Shown: piece by piece, positions 1 through 5,908 of the stretch | Layout: each line of letters opens with the position of its first letter | How positions within the stretch are numbered: the stretch's first letter is position 1 | From: JBBPXY01 sp038200435 | Lineage (GTDB): Bacteria > Actinomycetota > Thermoleophilia > Solirubrobacterales > Solirubrobacteraceae | Direction of reading: 5' to 3' | NCBI GenBank assembly: GCA_038200435.1 | Contig: JBBPXY010000078.1 | Location: 1-15,285 of the forward strand | DNA length: 15,285 bases | The notes under the pieces: generated by a model | The model's input: the letters and a program-made list of their open reading frames with translations, nothing else | Database searches by the model: none | Told to the model about the DNA's origin: nothing | Position numbers and translations under genes: made by a program

Positions 1-43
1 CTGCGGGCTGTCGCGACCCGCCTCGCAGCGACGCACGGCCGGT

Positions 44-49
44 TAGAAT
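44..49 (+). promoter_or_regulatory. Probable -10 box of the tRNA-Arg gene
   Basis: TAGAAT matches the sigma-70 type -10 consensus at five of six positions. It would place the transcription start near 56, seven bases before the mature tRNA. No convincing -35 hexamer is seen upstream. Confidence 0.55.
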
Positions 50-62
50 CGCCCGTCGCACT

Positions 63-136
<74 letters not shown>

Positions 137-206
137 TCGGATGGAGGCCGCCGGGACGGAGGTCTCTGAATCTCGGGTTGCCGGAACGTATGCGAGGCTA
201 AGCGGC

Positions 207-545
207 ATGGCGCTCCCCGGCCTGGACGTGGCGGCGATCCGGCATTTCTGCGAGCAGCGTGTGCCGCCGCATGCGATTGATCAGGTCCGCGTCGAGGTCG
301 AGGTGGGTACGACCGCCGTGACGATTGTCGAGCGTCGGGCTCCATGGCGTGAGGACTACGGCCCGGAGTGGAGTAGCCTCGGCATCGTCCGGCTGCGATA
401 TGTCGCCAAACGCGAGCAGTGGATCCTCTACTGGCGCGACCGCAACGAGCACTGGCCCAAGTACGACCTCATCGAGCCCTCGTCCGACGTGCTTGTGCTG
501 CTCGACGAGATCGATCGGGACCGCACAGGCATCTTCTGGGGCTGA
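207..545 (+). CDS. DUF3024 family protein
   Basis: This 112-residue protein of unknown function matches the DUF3024 family as I remember it. It has an N-terminal helix with the pattern RxFCExRVPP, then VRVEVEV and VTIVERRAPWRED, a central block GPEWSSLGIVRLRY, a YWRDRNEHW block, and the C-terminal LLDEIDRDRTGIFWG ending. I chose the ATG at 207 because family members begin with MALPxLD; GAGG at 194-197 lies nine bases upstream. An in-frame ATG at 141 would add 22 unconserved residues and begins only five bases after the tRNA. The gene stands alone between the tRNA and the repeat array. No biochemical role is established that I know of. Confidence 0.85.
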   Translation: MALPGLDVAAIRHFCEQRVPPHAIDQVRVEVEVGTTAVTIVERRAPWREDYGPEWSSLGIVRLRYVAKREQWILYWRDRNEHWPKYDLIEPSSDVLVLLDEIDRDRTGIFWG

Positions 546-586
546 CCCGGGCTTCTGACCGGAGCTTACAGCTTGGCCACTTCCGT

Positions 587-655
587 ACTGAAGATCAGCC
601 GGGGTTTAATCTGCGGATCTGCCGGTGTCTAGTCTGCGGATCTGCCGAGGGGGAG
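587..655 (+). repeat. Three 23-bp tandem repeats (TCTGC half-site array) before the ATPase gene
   Basis: Units lie at 587-609, 610-632 and 633-655. The second and third share an identical 15-base core (TCTGCGGATCTGCCG, 610-624 and 633-647). The first is degenerate, agreeing with the second at about 16 of 23 positions. Each core contains two TCTGC half-sites eight bases apart, so exact half-sites start at 610, 618, 633 and 641. The array ends immediately before the ATG at 657, and its last bases include the GGGGGAGG Shine-Dalgarno stretch (649-656). Position and period fit an autoregulatory operator, but this is inferred. Confidence 0.7.
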
Positions 656-656
656 G

Positions 657-1901
657 ATGGCTGAGGTAAGCATGGTCCAGCGCCACCTACAGCCTCGTGT
701 GCTCGAGGCCCTCGATGACACTCGGGCCGTAGTCGTGCTCGGCGCCAGGCAGGTGGGCAAGAGCACGCTGGTCCAGCACGTCGCCACTCGCGACGATACT
801 TACGCTTGACGACCAAGCGACCCGGGATGCTGCGGCCGCAGATCCGACGGGGTTCGTCGCGGGGTTGAACACGCCAGTTGTCATCGATGAGATCCAGCGC
901 GTGCCGGACCTCCTGCTCGCGATCAAAGTCCGGGTCGACCGAGACCCCGCTCCGGGACAGTTCTTGTTGACCGGCTCGGCGAACATTCTGACCGCCCCGC
1001 GGATCGCCGACGCCCTCACTGGACGGGCGGAGTACCTCCGGCTGTCGCCGTTCAGTCAAGGAGAGCTGCGCGGCGCGACCGAGTCATTCGTGCCGCGGTT
1101 GTTCGAAGGACGCTGGCCGCAGGTCACCAGCCCGGATGTTGGCCGGGCAGCGTATGCCGACATCGTCGCGACGGGCGGTTATCCCGCCGTGATGAGCCGC
1201 ACCGATGCGCGGCGGGTGCGTTTCTTCGACAGCTACGTAGACACGATCATTCAGCGCGATCTGAGCACGATCGCCCAGATCCACGACCGGTCCAACGTCA
1301 GAAGTGTGCTCATCGCCATCGCGTCGACTTCCGCCTCGCTGATGAACTTTGACAGCCTCGCGCGGGACCTCGCGCTCTCGGCGAATACCGTTCGTTCATA
1401 CGCTGCACTCCTGGAAACGCTGTTCCTCACCACGCGCTTGGAGGCATGGAGCACGAACCTCCTGAACCGCGTGGTCAAAGCTCCGAAGGCCTACATCACC
1501 GATAGCGGCTTGCTTTGCCATCTGATTGGCGCCGACGCGGATCGCCTCGTGAAGGACGGGGGATCGCCGGCATGGTCTTCGAGACCTTTGCCGCGATGGA
1601 GCTCCGACGGCAGATTGCGTGGCAGGACAACGCGCCGCGCCCGTATCACTACCGCGACCGGGACGGTCGCGAGGTCGACATCGTCCTCGAACGCCGTGAT
1701 GGCTCGGTCGTCGCCGTAGAAGTCAAGACCGCCGCCTCGGCATCGCCTGCGGACTTTCGCGGTCTGCGGCACTTGCGCGACAAGCTGGGAGAGCGACGAT
1801 TCAAGGCTGGCGTGTTGCTGTACACCGGTGAGAGTACGGTGCCGTTCGGCGACCGGCTCGCGGCCGTGCCTCTCCGCGGCTTGTGGGACGACTCGCCGTA
1901 A
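657..1901 (+). pseudogene. AAA ATPase with DUF4143 domain, interrupted by two compensating frameshifts
   Basis: Three reading-frame pieces together make one 414-codon protein, the normal size for AAA_14/DUF4143 ATPases. Piece one (657-797) carries Walker A GARQVGKST at residues 29-37 but meets TGA at 807-809. Piece two resumes near 799 with LTLDDQATRDAA, then Walker B VVIDEIQRVP and sensor LLTGSAN, and runs to about 1558. Piece three (from about 1560) supplies FETFAAMELRRQ and a PD-(D/E)XK-like stretch with REVDIVLE followed by VEVK. The first junction has one extra base around 798 (or two missing). The second needs one more G in the G run 1558-1562. The total length, 1245, is divisible by three. 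Such ATPases often occur in mobile or variable loci and their role is poorly known. The gene is either a true pseudogene or carries sequence errors. The ATG at 657 follows a strong GGGGGAGG. Confidence 0.85.
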
Positions 1902-2140
1902 GCCGTGTACCGCCGACCCAAGGCCAGGGTCCGTCCTGTTTCAGCGGCGCGCCGCGATGTCGACTGCTGTCGCGGGCGGCGGCAGAGCCGTGTCCCGAGA
2001 TATGTCCCGAATTGAGCAAATGTGTGGTCGTCTCGCTCGAGAAGCGCCGGGACTCCTCCCACGGTCATCATTGCGGCGCGAGGCCGATACTCCGACTTGC
2101 GTCACCGAGGCACGACCACACCGAGAGGGAGATCACGAAC
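1902..2140. other. 239-base gap without a recognised gene
   Basis: I see no supported coding region. The only pattern noticed is an eight-base direct repeat TGTCCCGA at 1991-1998 and 2003-2010. The right end presumably holds the promoter of the small protein that follows, but no clear hexamers were found. Confidence 0.4.
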
Positions 2141-2377
2141 GTGAAGACGATGACCTGCAGACAGATGGGCGGTCCGTGCGACGAGCAGCACCGTGGTCAG
2201 AAGGCCGATGAGGTCATCAAGGCCCAGGACAAGCATCTCAAGGAGATGGTGGCGGGCGGCGACGAGACACATCGGGAGGCAAACGACGCCATGCGGGGCA
2301 GGTGGAAGCACCCCGTCGCCGGGCTGGGCTGGTACAGGGCGACGAAGAAGGCGTTCGCCGAGCTTCCCGAGGACTGA
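2141..2377 (+). CDS. Small DUF1059-like protein
   Basis: This 78-residue protein starts KTMTCRQMGGPCDEQHRG and ends in AFAELPED. Both ends resemble small actinobacterial proteins of the DUF1059 type, which open with KTMTCxxxGGxCD and close with ALPED. Two cysteines, in the TCRQ and PCDE segments, could bind metal or form a disulfide, but this is untested. The middle is helical and charged (IKAQDKHLKEMVAGGDETH). The GTG at 2141 was chosen because the conserved KTMTC begins one codon later; a purine-rich GAGAGGGAGA lies about 10 bases upstream. The reading frame is open back to 1883, but that extension is low-complexity and unconserved. It converges with the minus-strand reductase ending at 2488. 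Function unknown. Confidence 0.75.
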   Translation: MKTMTCRQMGGPCDEQHRGQKADEVIKAQDKHLKEMVAGGDETHREANDAMRGRWKHPVAGLGWYRATKKAFAELPED

Positions 2378-2487
2378 TCGGGTCGTTCGGCTGCCCGGGC
2401 TCGCGCCTGAGCGCTGGGACCTGCAAACCTGAACGGGCCGCCACGGGGCTCCGGCGCGTGTGCGGCGAGGTCGGCGCCGCCATCCGC

Positions 2488-3066
2488 CTACCGCACGACC
2501 CGGAATCCCAGGTGCGTCGCGGCAGGGGTCGCCAGCGCCTGGGTGCGTTCGAGTCTGATCGCCGAGTCCAGCGTCGCGAATAGGGGCGTGCCGCCTCCGA
2601 GCAGGACCGGGATCACGTGCACGCGGATCTCGTCGACCAGGCCGAGCGGGAGCGCCTGCTGCATGACCGTGGCGCCGTGCAGGTGGACGACCTTGTCGCC
2701 CGCCGTCTGCTTGGCCTGGTCGATCGCGCTGACCACGCCGTCGGTGACGAACGTGAAGACGGGCGGGTGCACGCTGGTCGGCTCGTGGTGGGTGACCACG
2801 AAACAGGGGGTGTCGCCGCGCGGGCCGCGCTCGCCCCAACCACCGTCGCCCTCGTTCTTATCGAATGACGTGCGGCCCATCACGACGGCGCCGACGCTGT
2901 CGAGCAAGTCGTCCTGCAGAATCGCTCGGTCCTCGTCTGTCGCCGCGTCGAACAGCCAGTCGTGCAGCATCCCGGCGCCGTCGCCGAACGGGTTCTCGCG
3001 GCTGTCGTTCGGGCCGGTGACGTACCCGTCGAGCGAAGTCGACATGTCGCAGATCACGCGTGTCAT
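2488..3066 (-). CDS. Dihydrofolate reductase family protein (RibD_C domain), copy 1
   Basis: This 192-residue protein has the RibD_C/DHFR-like fold signatures. The N-terminal strand ICDMSTSLDGYVTGP is followed by VVMGRTSFD, and the C-terminal block has LHGATVMQQALPLGLVDEIRV and HVIPVLLGGGTPLF. Proteins of this family bind NAD(P)H and reduce pterin- or pyrimidine-like substrates; the substrate of this subgroup is unknown. The length is typical. The ATG at 3066 is preceded by GGAGAGGA (3073-3080 on the complement) at good spacing, which overrules the longer open frame back to 3174. It is the last gene of the minus-strand series ArsR - SRPBCC - reductase - reductase, 73 bases after its paralogue. 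Sequence similarity to the neighbouring reductase is limited to family motifs, so this is not a recent tandem duplication. Confidence 0.9.
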   Translation of the reverse strand: MTRVICDMSTSLDGYVTGPNDSRENPFGDGAGMLHDWLFDAATDEDRAILQDDLLDSVGAVVMGRTSFDKNEGDGGWGERGPRGDTPCFVVTHHEPTSVHPPVFTFVTDGVVSAIDQAKQTAGDKVVHLHGATVMQQALPLGLVDEIRVHVIPVLLGGGTPLFATLDSAIRLERTQALATPAATHLGFRVVR

Positions 3067-3139
3067 GGTGTGTCCTCTCCGTAGGGGCTCATCGGGCCGA
3101 TCCAGCAGTGCGGGCGTAGATGTGGGTGAGAACGACTCG

Positions 3140-3724
3140 TCACGCGGGCCGGAACACCTGCGCGACGCAGCCATCCGCGTATACGTTGCTGTTGACCAGC
3201 TCCAGACGCTGGGGCTCCGGGAGGCCGTGCATCAGCGGCATGCCCTCGCCGAGAGCAACCGGATGGACAGTCAGGCGGTACTCGTCGATCAGGCGCAGGC
3301 GCATCAGGCTGTGCGCGATGCGGGCGCCGCCGAAGACGACCAGGTCCCTGCCCGGCTCGCGCTTGAGCGCCGGAATCTCGTCCTCGAGCGGAGCTCGCGA
3401 GAGCCGCGCGTTGTTCCAGGTCACCTCCGAGAGGCTCTGGGAGAAGACGATCTTGGGGAGGCCGTTCATGAGCATGGCCATCGGATTGTCCGAGCCCGAC
3501 CAGCCCCGTTCGAAGTCCACGTAGCCGCCGCTGCCCATCACGATGGTGCCGACTTGACCGAGCAGCTCCAGGTTGGCGCGGTGGCGCCGGGCGCCGTGGT
3601 CGACTCCGCCGGCGCTCTGGTCCGAGTGCCAGTCGATGACGCCGTCGGTGTGCGCGACGAAGCCGTCCAGCGACACTGACATGTGCAGGATCAGCTGGCG
3701 TTCACGGCCCCCGTCGGCGGTCAT
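3140..3724 (-). CDS. Dihydrofolate reductase family protein (RibD_C domain), copy 2
   Basis: This 194-residue RibD_C-type reductase has the N-terminal LILHMSVSLDGFVAHTDGVIDW, the VMGSGGYVDF motif, and the C-terminal VVFGGARIAHSLMRLRLIDEYRL with VHPVALGEGMPLM. These correspond to the conserved substrate/NADPH-binding framework of the family. The substrate cannot be predicted. The ATG at 3724 is the best start: it overlaps, in an ATGA quartet, the stop of a 15-codon mini-ORF that has a strong Shine-Dalgarno sequence, so translation may be coupled. The later Met in HMSVSLDG would cut into the first strand. It lies 63 bases after the damaged SRPBCC gene and reads in the same direction, so it is probably co-transcribed with the ArsR regulator. 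Confidence 0.9.
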   Translation of the reverse strand: MTADGGRERQLILHMSVSLDGFVAHTDGVIDWHSDQSAGGVDHGARRHRANLELLGQVGTIVMGSGGYVDFERGWSGSDNPMAMLMNGLPKIVFSQSLSEVTWNNARLSRAPLEDEIPALKREPGRDLVVFGGARIAHSLMRLRLIDEYRLTVHPVALGEGMPLMHGLPEPQRLELVNSNVYADGCVAQVFRPA

Positions 3725-3768
3725 GCCTTCACCCGGAAGCGCAGATGGGTGGTCACGGGGTGGGACAT
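3721..3768 (-). CDS. Putative 15-codon leader mini-ORF overlapping the reductase start
   Basis: The reading MSHPVTTHLRFRVKA starts at 3768 after the Shine-Dalgarno-like AAGGGAG and ends with a TGA that overlaps the ATG of the reductase gene (ATGA). The ribosome-binding signal is stronger than the one in front of the reductase itself. It may couple translation into the reductase, or be the surviving start of a deleted gene. No homologue is recognised, and chance cannot be excluded. Confidence 0.35.
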   Translation of the reverse strand: MSHPVTTHLRFRVKA

Positions 3769-3787
3769 CGATCTCCCTTCTCGGGCG

Positions 3788-4050
3788 CTAGTCGCGCTCG
3801 GGGTCGTGGACTGCACGCTCAAGGCGGTCGAAGGCGTTGGGGAGACCGCGGGTGTGCTCGTCGCGCAGACCTTCGCTCGGGAACCCGGCGTGGACCATCG
3901 TCATCAGGGTCCCGGCGCCCCGCGGGTCGAAGGTGAACTCGATGGTGGTCTCGAAACTCGAGCCGTCGAGTCGCGTCTCGGTCGAGGCGAGTCGAAGACC
4001 CGCTCCGGCGCGGCCGCGATCACCCGTTCGAACCTGAGGTCGAGGCTCAA
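3788..4050 (-). pseudogene. SRPBCC/AHSA1 domain protein with internal deletion
   Basis: Only the two ends of a roughly 145-150-residue SRPBCC protein remain. The N-terminus, read from TTG at 4050, gives SLDLRFERVIAAAPERVFDS. The C-terminus, read in another frame and ending at 3788, gives LASTETRLDGSSFET, FTFDPRGAGTLMTMV and GLPNAFDRLERAV. The central strands normally between these blocks are missing, roughly 180 bases, with a frame change at the junction (near 3985-3995). The start TTG overlaps the ArsR stop (TTGA), and GGAGG lies eight bases upstream, so the 5' end still looks translatable. In intact pairs, the SRPBCC protein is the usual partner of this ArsR type (family knowledge). Here its ligand-binding cavity cannot form. 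Confidence 0.8.
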
Positions 4051-4370
4051 TGTCCGCCTCCGGAGGTCCGCTCGACGTAGCGTTCAAAGCGGTCGAGCCG
4101 GCTCTCCCAAATCTGCCGGTGACCCTCCATCCATTCCGTCGCCTCCGCCATGCTCGCCGGGCCGAGCCGGCAGTGGCGCGCACGGCCCACCTTCTCGGTG
4201 GCCACGAGGTCGGCGCGCTCCAGGATCCCAACGTGCTTCTTGACCCCGTTGATCGTCAATCCGAACGGATTGGCCAGCTCACTGATCGTGGCCGGGCCAT
4301 CACCAAGACGCTCGAGAATCTCACGTCGCGTCGGGTCGGACAGGGCGAAGAACGTGCCGTCAAGTGTCAA
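4047..4370 (-). CDS. ArsR-family transcriptional regulator (winged helix)
   Basis: This 107-residue winged-helix repressor opens with LDGTFFALSDPTRREILERLGDGPATISELANPF, the hallmark of ArsR regulators paired with SRPBCC genes. The recognition region is GLTINGVKKHVGILERADLV, followed by the wing EKVGRARHCRLG and a C-terminal helix EATEWMEGHRQIWESRLDRFERY. There is no CxC metal-binding pair, so it is probably not an arsenic sensor. The start is TTG at 4370 with no Shine-Dalgarno motif; an 18-bp perfect palindrome lies six bases upstream and is its likely operator. The stop overlaps the start of the SRPBCC gene. It probably autoregulates the unit running down to 2488. Confidence 0.9.
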   Translation of the reverse strand: MTLDGTFFALSDPTRREILERLGDGPATISELANPFGLTINGVKKHVGILERADLVATEKVGRARHCRLGPASMAEATEWMEGHRQIWESRLDRFERYVERTSGGGH

Positions 4371-4375
4371 CGTTA

Positions 4376-4400
4376 GTGCACCGATCGGTGCACCTTAGCA
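4376..4400 (-). promoter_or_regulatory. ArsR promoter and palindromic operator
   Basis: GTGCACCGATCGGTGCAC (4376-4393) is a perfect 18-base palindrome. On the minus strand, TGCTAAGGT (4400-4392) reads as an extended -10 box whose last two bases overlap the palindrome, so a bound repressor would cover the transcription start. The ArsR TTG start follows six bases after the palindrome. The layout fits autorepression; the protein-operator match is inferred. Confidence 0.65.
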
Positions 4401-4443
4401 CGGGGGTCCTAGCGCGATGCCGAGGGCGGTCGGCGGCGCCGTG

Positions 4444-5170
4444 TCACCAAGGCACCACCCCTGCGTCATCGAAGAACTCGCCGGTCGGGCCGTCGTCGGG
4501 CAGGGTGGCGAGTCGGATCGCGATCGCTGCGCCCTGTTCCGGGGGTACGAGTGCCACGGAAGCCGTTGAGGTCGGTCGCGACGAAGCCGGGGCAGGCTGC
4601 GTTGATCAGGATGCTCGTGTCGTGCAGTTCCTTTGCGTACTGAACGGTGACGGCGTTGAGGAACGTCTTCGACGGCGAGTAGGCGGCGGCGAGCGGTCCC
4701 GTTTCGGCGCCAGGGGTGGTCTGCAGGGTGAGCGAGCCGACGCTGCTGGACATGTTCACGATCCGCGGCGATGCCGAGCGGCGCAGCAGCGGAAGCATCG
4801 CGTTGGTGACGCGGATGACGCCGATCACGTTGGTCTCCACGGCCACCCGCACGGTCGCAGGGTCGACCGTAGTCGGCGCCTGCGCCGCGCCGCCGGTTAT
4901 CCCGGCGTTGTTGACGAGCACGTCGAGGCGTCCGGCGCGCTCCTCGATGAGGCTGGCGGCGGCCGCCACGCTAGCGTCGTCGGTCACGTCGAGCGGTACG
5001 CCGAACGCGTCGGCCCCGGCCGCACGCAGTTTCGCTACGGCCGCCTCGCGGCGCTGTTCATCCCGGGCGCCGGCTCCGACTCTCCAGCCGAGGGCTCCCA
5101 AGCCGGCCGCGATCTCGTACCCAATGCCCTTGTTGGCGCCGGTCACCAGCGCGATCGTCTGTTCACCCAT
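4444..5170 (-). pseudogene. SDR-family oxidoreductase with a C-terminal frameshift
   Basis: A classical short-chain dehydrogenase. It has the NAD(P)-binding TGANKGIG at residues 10-17, LDVTD near 60-64, NNAG at 87-90, the catalytic serine in VNMSSSVG, and YSPSK with Y164 and K168. The frame is intact to GFRGTRTP; then the run of five G at 4541-4545 (plus-strand view) shifts it. The literal protein ends at 4466 after an arginine-rich nonsense tail, 234 residues in all. Removing one G restores the family ending, with GAAIAIRLATLP, GEFFDDAGVVPW and stop at 4444. All catalytic residues precede the lesion, so the product may keep activity, or this is a sequencing error. The ATG at 5170 lies nine bases after the PIN gene and six bases after a TAGATT -10-like box. 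The substrate is unknown. Confidence 0.85.
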
Positions 5171-5176
5171 GTGATC

Positions 5177-5182
5177 AATCTA
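5177..5182 (-). promoter_or_regulatory. Possible -10 box for a leaderless SDR transcript
   Basis: On the minus strand TAGATT ends six bases before the ATG at 5170, with no Shine-Dalgarno motif between them. This is the geometry expected of a leaderless mRNA. It overlaps the stop of the PIN gene. No -35 was recognised. Confidence 0.35.
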
Positions 5183-5587
5183 CGGCTCGGGGAGCTCCAA
5201 GAACGCTCGCGGCGAATAGGCGGGGATCCGTGCCTCGAGCTCGAGGAGGTGCCGGTCGCCCGACACCAGCGCAGCGTGCTGGTCTGCGGCCAGGGCGATG
5301 AGGTAGTCGTCGCCCGGATCGACCGAGTGCACCGGCGGAGTGCCGGCCGGGTCTTCGACGGGCGACGCTCCGTCGCGTAGCCACCGCACGGCTGCTCCGC
5401 CGTCCTCGGCCGAGATGTGCCGCCGCAGCTTGGGATACGCCAGAGCTCGTTGGAGCTCCTCGAGCAACAGCGGCGACACGATCGCTTCGAAACGGCCGTC
5501 CTGCCAGTTCGACAGGAGCAGGGCCGGCGCGCCCTTCGCAGAGAGGAGTCCCGAGATGATGACGTTCGGGTCGAGGACCGCGCGCAC
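5180..5587 (-). CDS. PIN-domain toxin of a VapBC-like toxin-antitoxin pair
   Basis: This 135-residue protein has the four-acid PIN nuclease pattern: D6 in VLDPNVIISGLLS, E44 in LLLEELQRAL, D93/D94 in DPGDDYLIALA, and D111 in LVSGDRHLL. It belongs to the 'putative toxin-antitoxin system toxin component, PIN family' group; related toxins are Mg-dependent RNases (family knowledge). The start is GTG at 5587, three bases after the antitoxin stop, so the two genes are almost certainly translated from one mRNA. The length is typical and the gene looks intact. It ends nine bases before the SDR start. The RNA target is not predictable. Confidence 0.88.
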   Translation of the reverse strand: MRAVLDPNVIISGLLSAKGAPALLLSNWQDGRFEAIVSPLLLEELQRALAYPKLRRHISAEDGGAAVRWLRDGASPVEDPAGTPPVHSVDPGDDYLIALAADQHAALVSGDRHLLELEARIPAYSPRAFLELPEP

Positions 5588-5590
5588 GCC

Positions 5591-5821
5591 TCAGGATCGG
5601 CGAGAACGCGTGTCGTGCTGCGCCTCGCGCGCGAGCGCGTCGGCCTCGGTTTCAGACAGCGAGGCTTGCCCCCACATCCTCTCTAGGAAGTCGAAACCGA
5701 GGTCACGCCGCAGGGCCTCCTCGATCACCTCGCTGTCACCCCGGCCGGCTCGCGCGGCCCGAACCTTGACCGCCTTGAGCACGTCGTCGTCAATCGTGAG
5801 GGTCGTCCGGATCTTCGCCAC
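5591..5821 (-). CDS. Ribbon-helix-helix antitoxin partner of the PIN toxin
   Basis: This 76-residue protein begins AKIRTTLTIDDDVLKAVKVRAARAG, an RHH (CopG/VapB-like) DNA-binding strand and helix. VIEEALRRDLGF follows as the second helix, then an acidic tail FLERMWGQASLSETEADALA that would contact and neutralise the toxin. RHH dimers usually repress their own promoter (family knowledge). The start is GTG at 5821, six bases after a TAAGAT -10 box with an extended TG, so the mRNA is probably leaderless. It is followed immediately by the PIN gene. It is intact and of normal length. Confidence 0.87.
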   Translation of the reverse strand: MAKIRTTLTIDDDVLKAVKVRAARAGRGDSEVIEEALRRDLGFDFLERMWGQASLSETEADALAREAQHDTRSRRS

Positions 5822-5827
5822 TATGAC

Positions 5828-5836
5828 ATCTTAGCA
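5828..5836 (-). promoter_or_regulatory. Extended -10 promoter of the RHH-PIN operon
   Basis: On the minus strand TGCTAAGAT (5836-5828) reads as TGn plus TAAGAT, placing the transcription start at or next to the GTG at 5821. The same TGCTAAG(A/G)TG string occurs in front of the ArsR gene. Confidence 0.5.
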
Positions 5837-5908
5837 TCGTGACGCGAAGATGCAGACCCCTGGATCGCCGCGACTGCCGCGGGAGCGCGCCGGCCGAGTG
5901 CCTTACGC

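Noticed and set aside
3..21. GCGGG/CCCGC hairpin as a terminator
   Set aside because: Five-base stem, nine-base loop and no T run.
1991..2010. TGTCCCGA direct repeat as an IS end
   Set aside because: Only eight bases, twice, with no transposase or inverted partner; chance is sufficient.
2378..2487. Terminator between the convergent genes
   Set aside because: Several GC-rich short inverted repeats exist, but none has a stable long stem or a T run on either strand.
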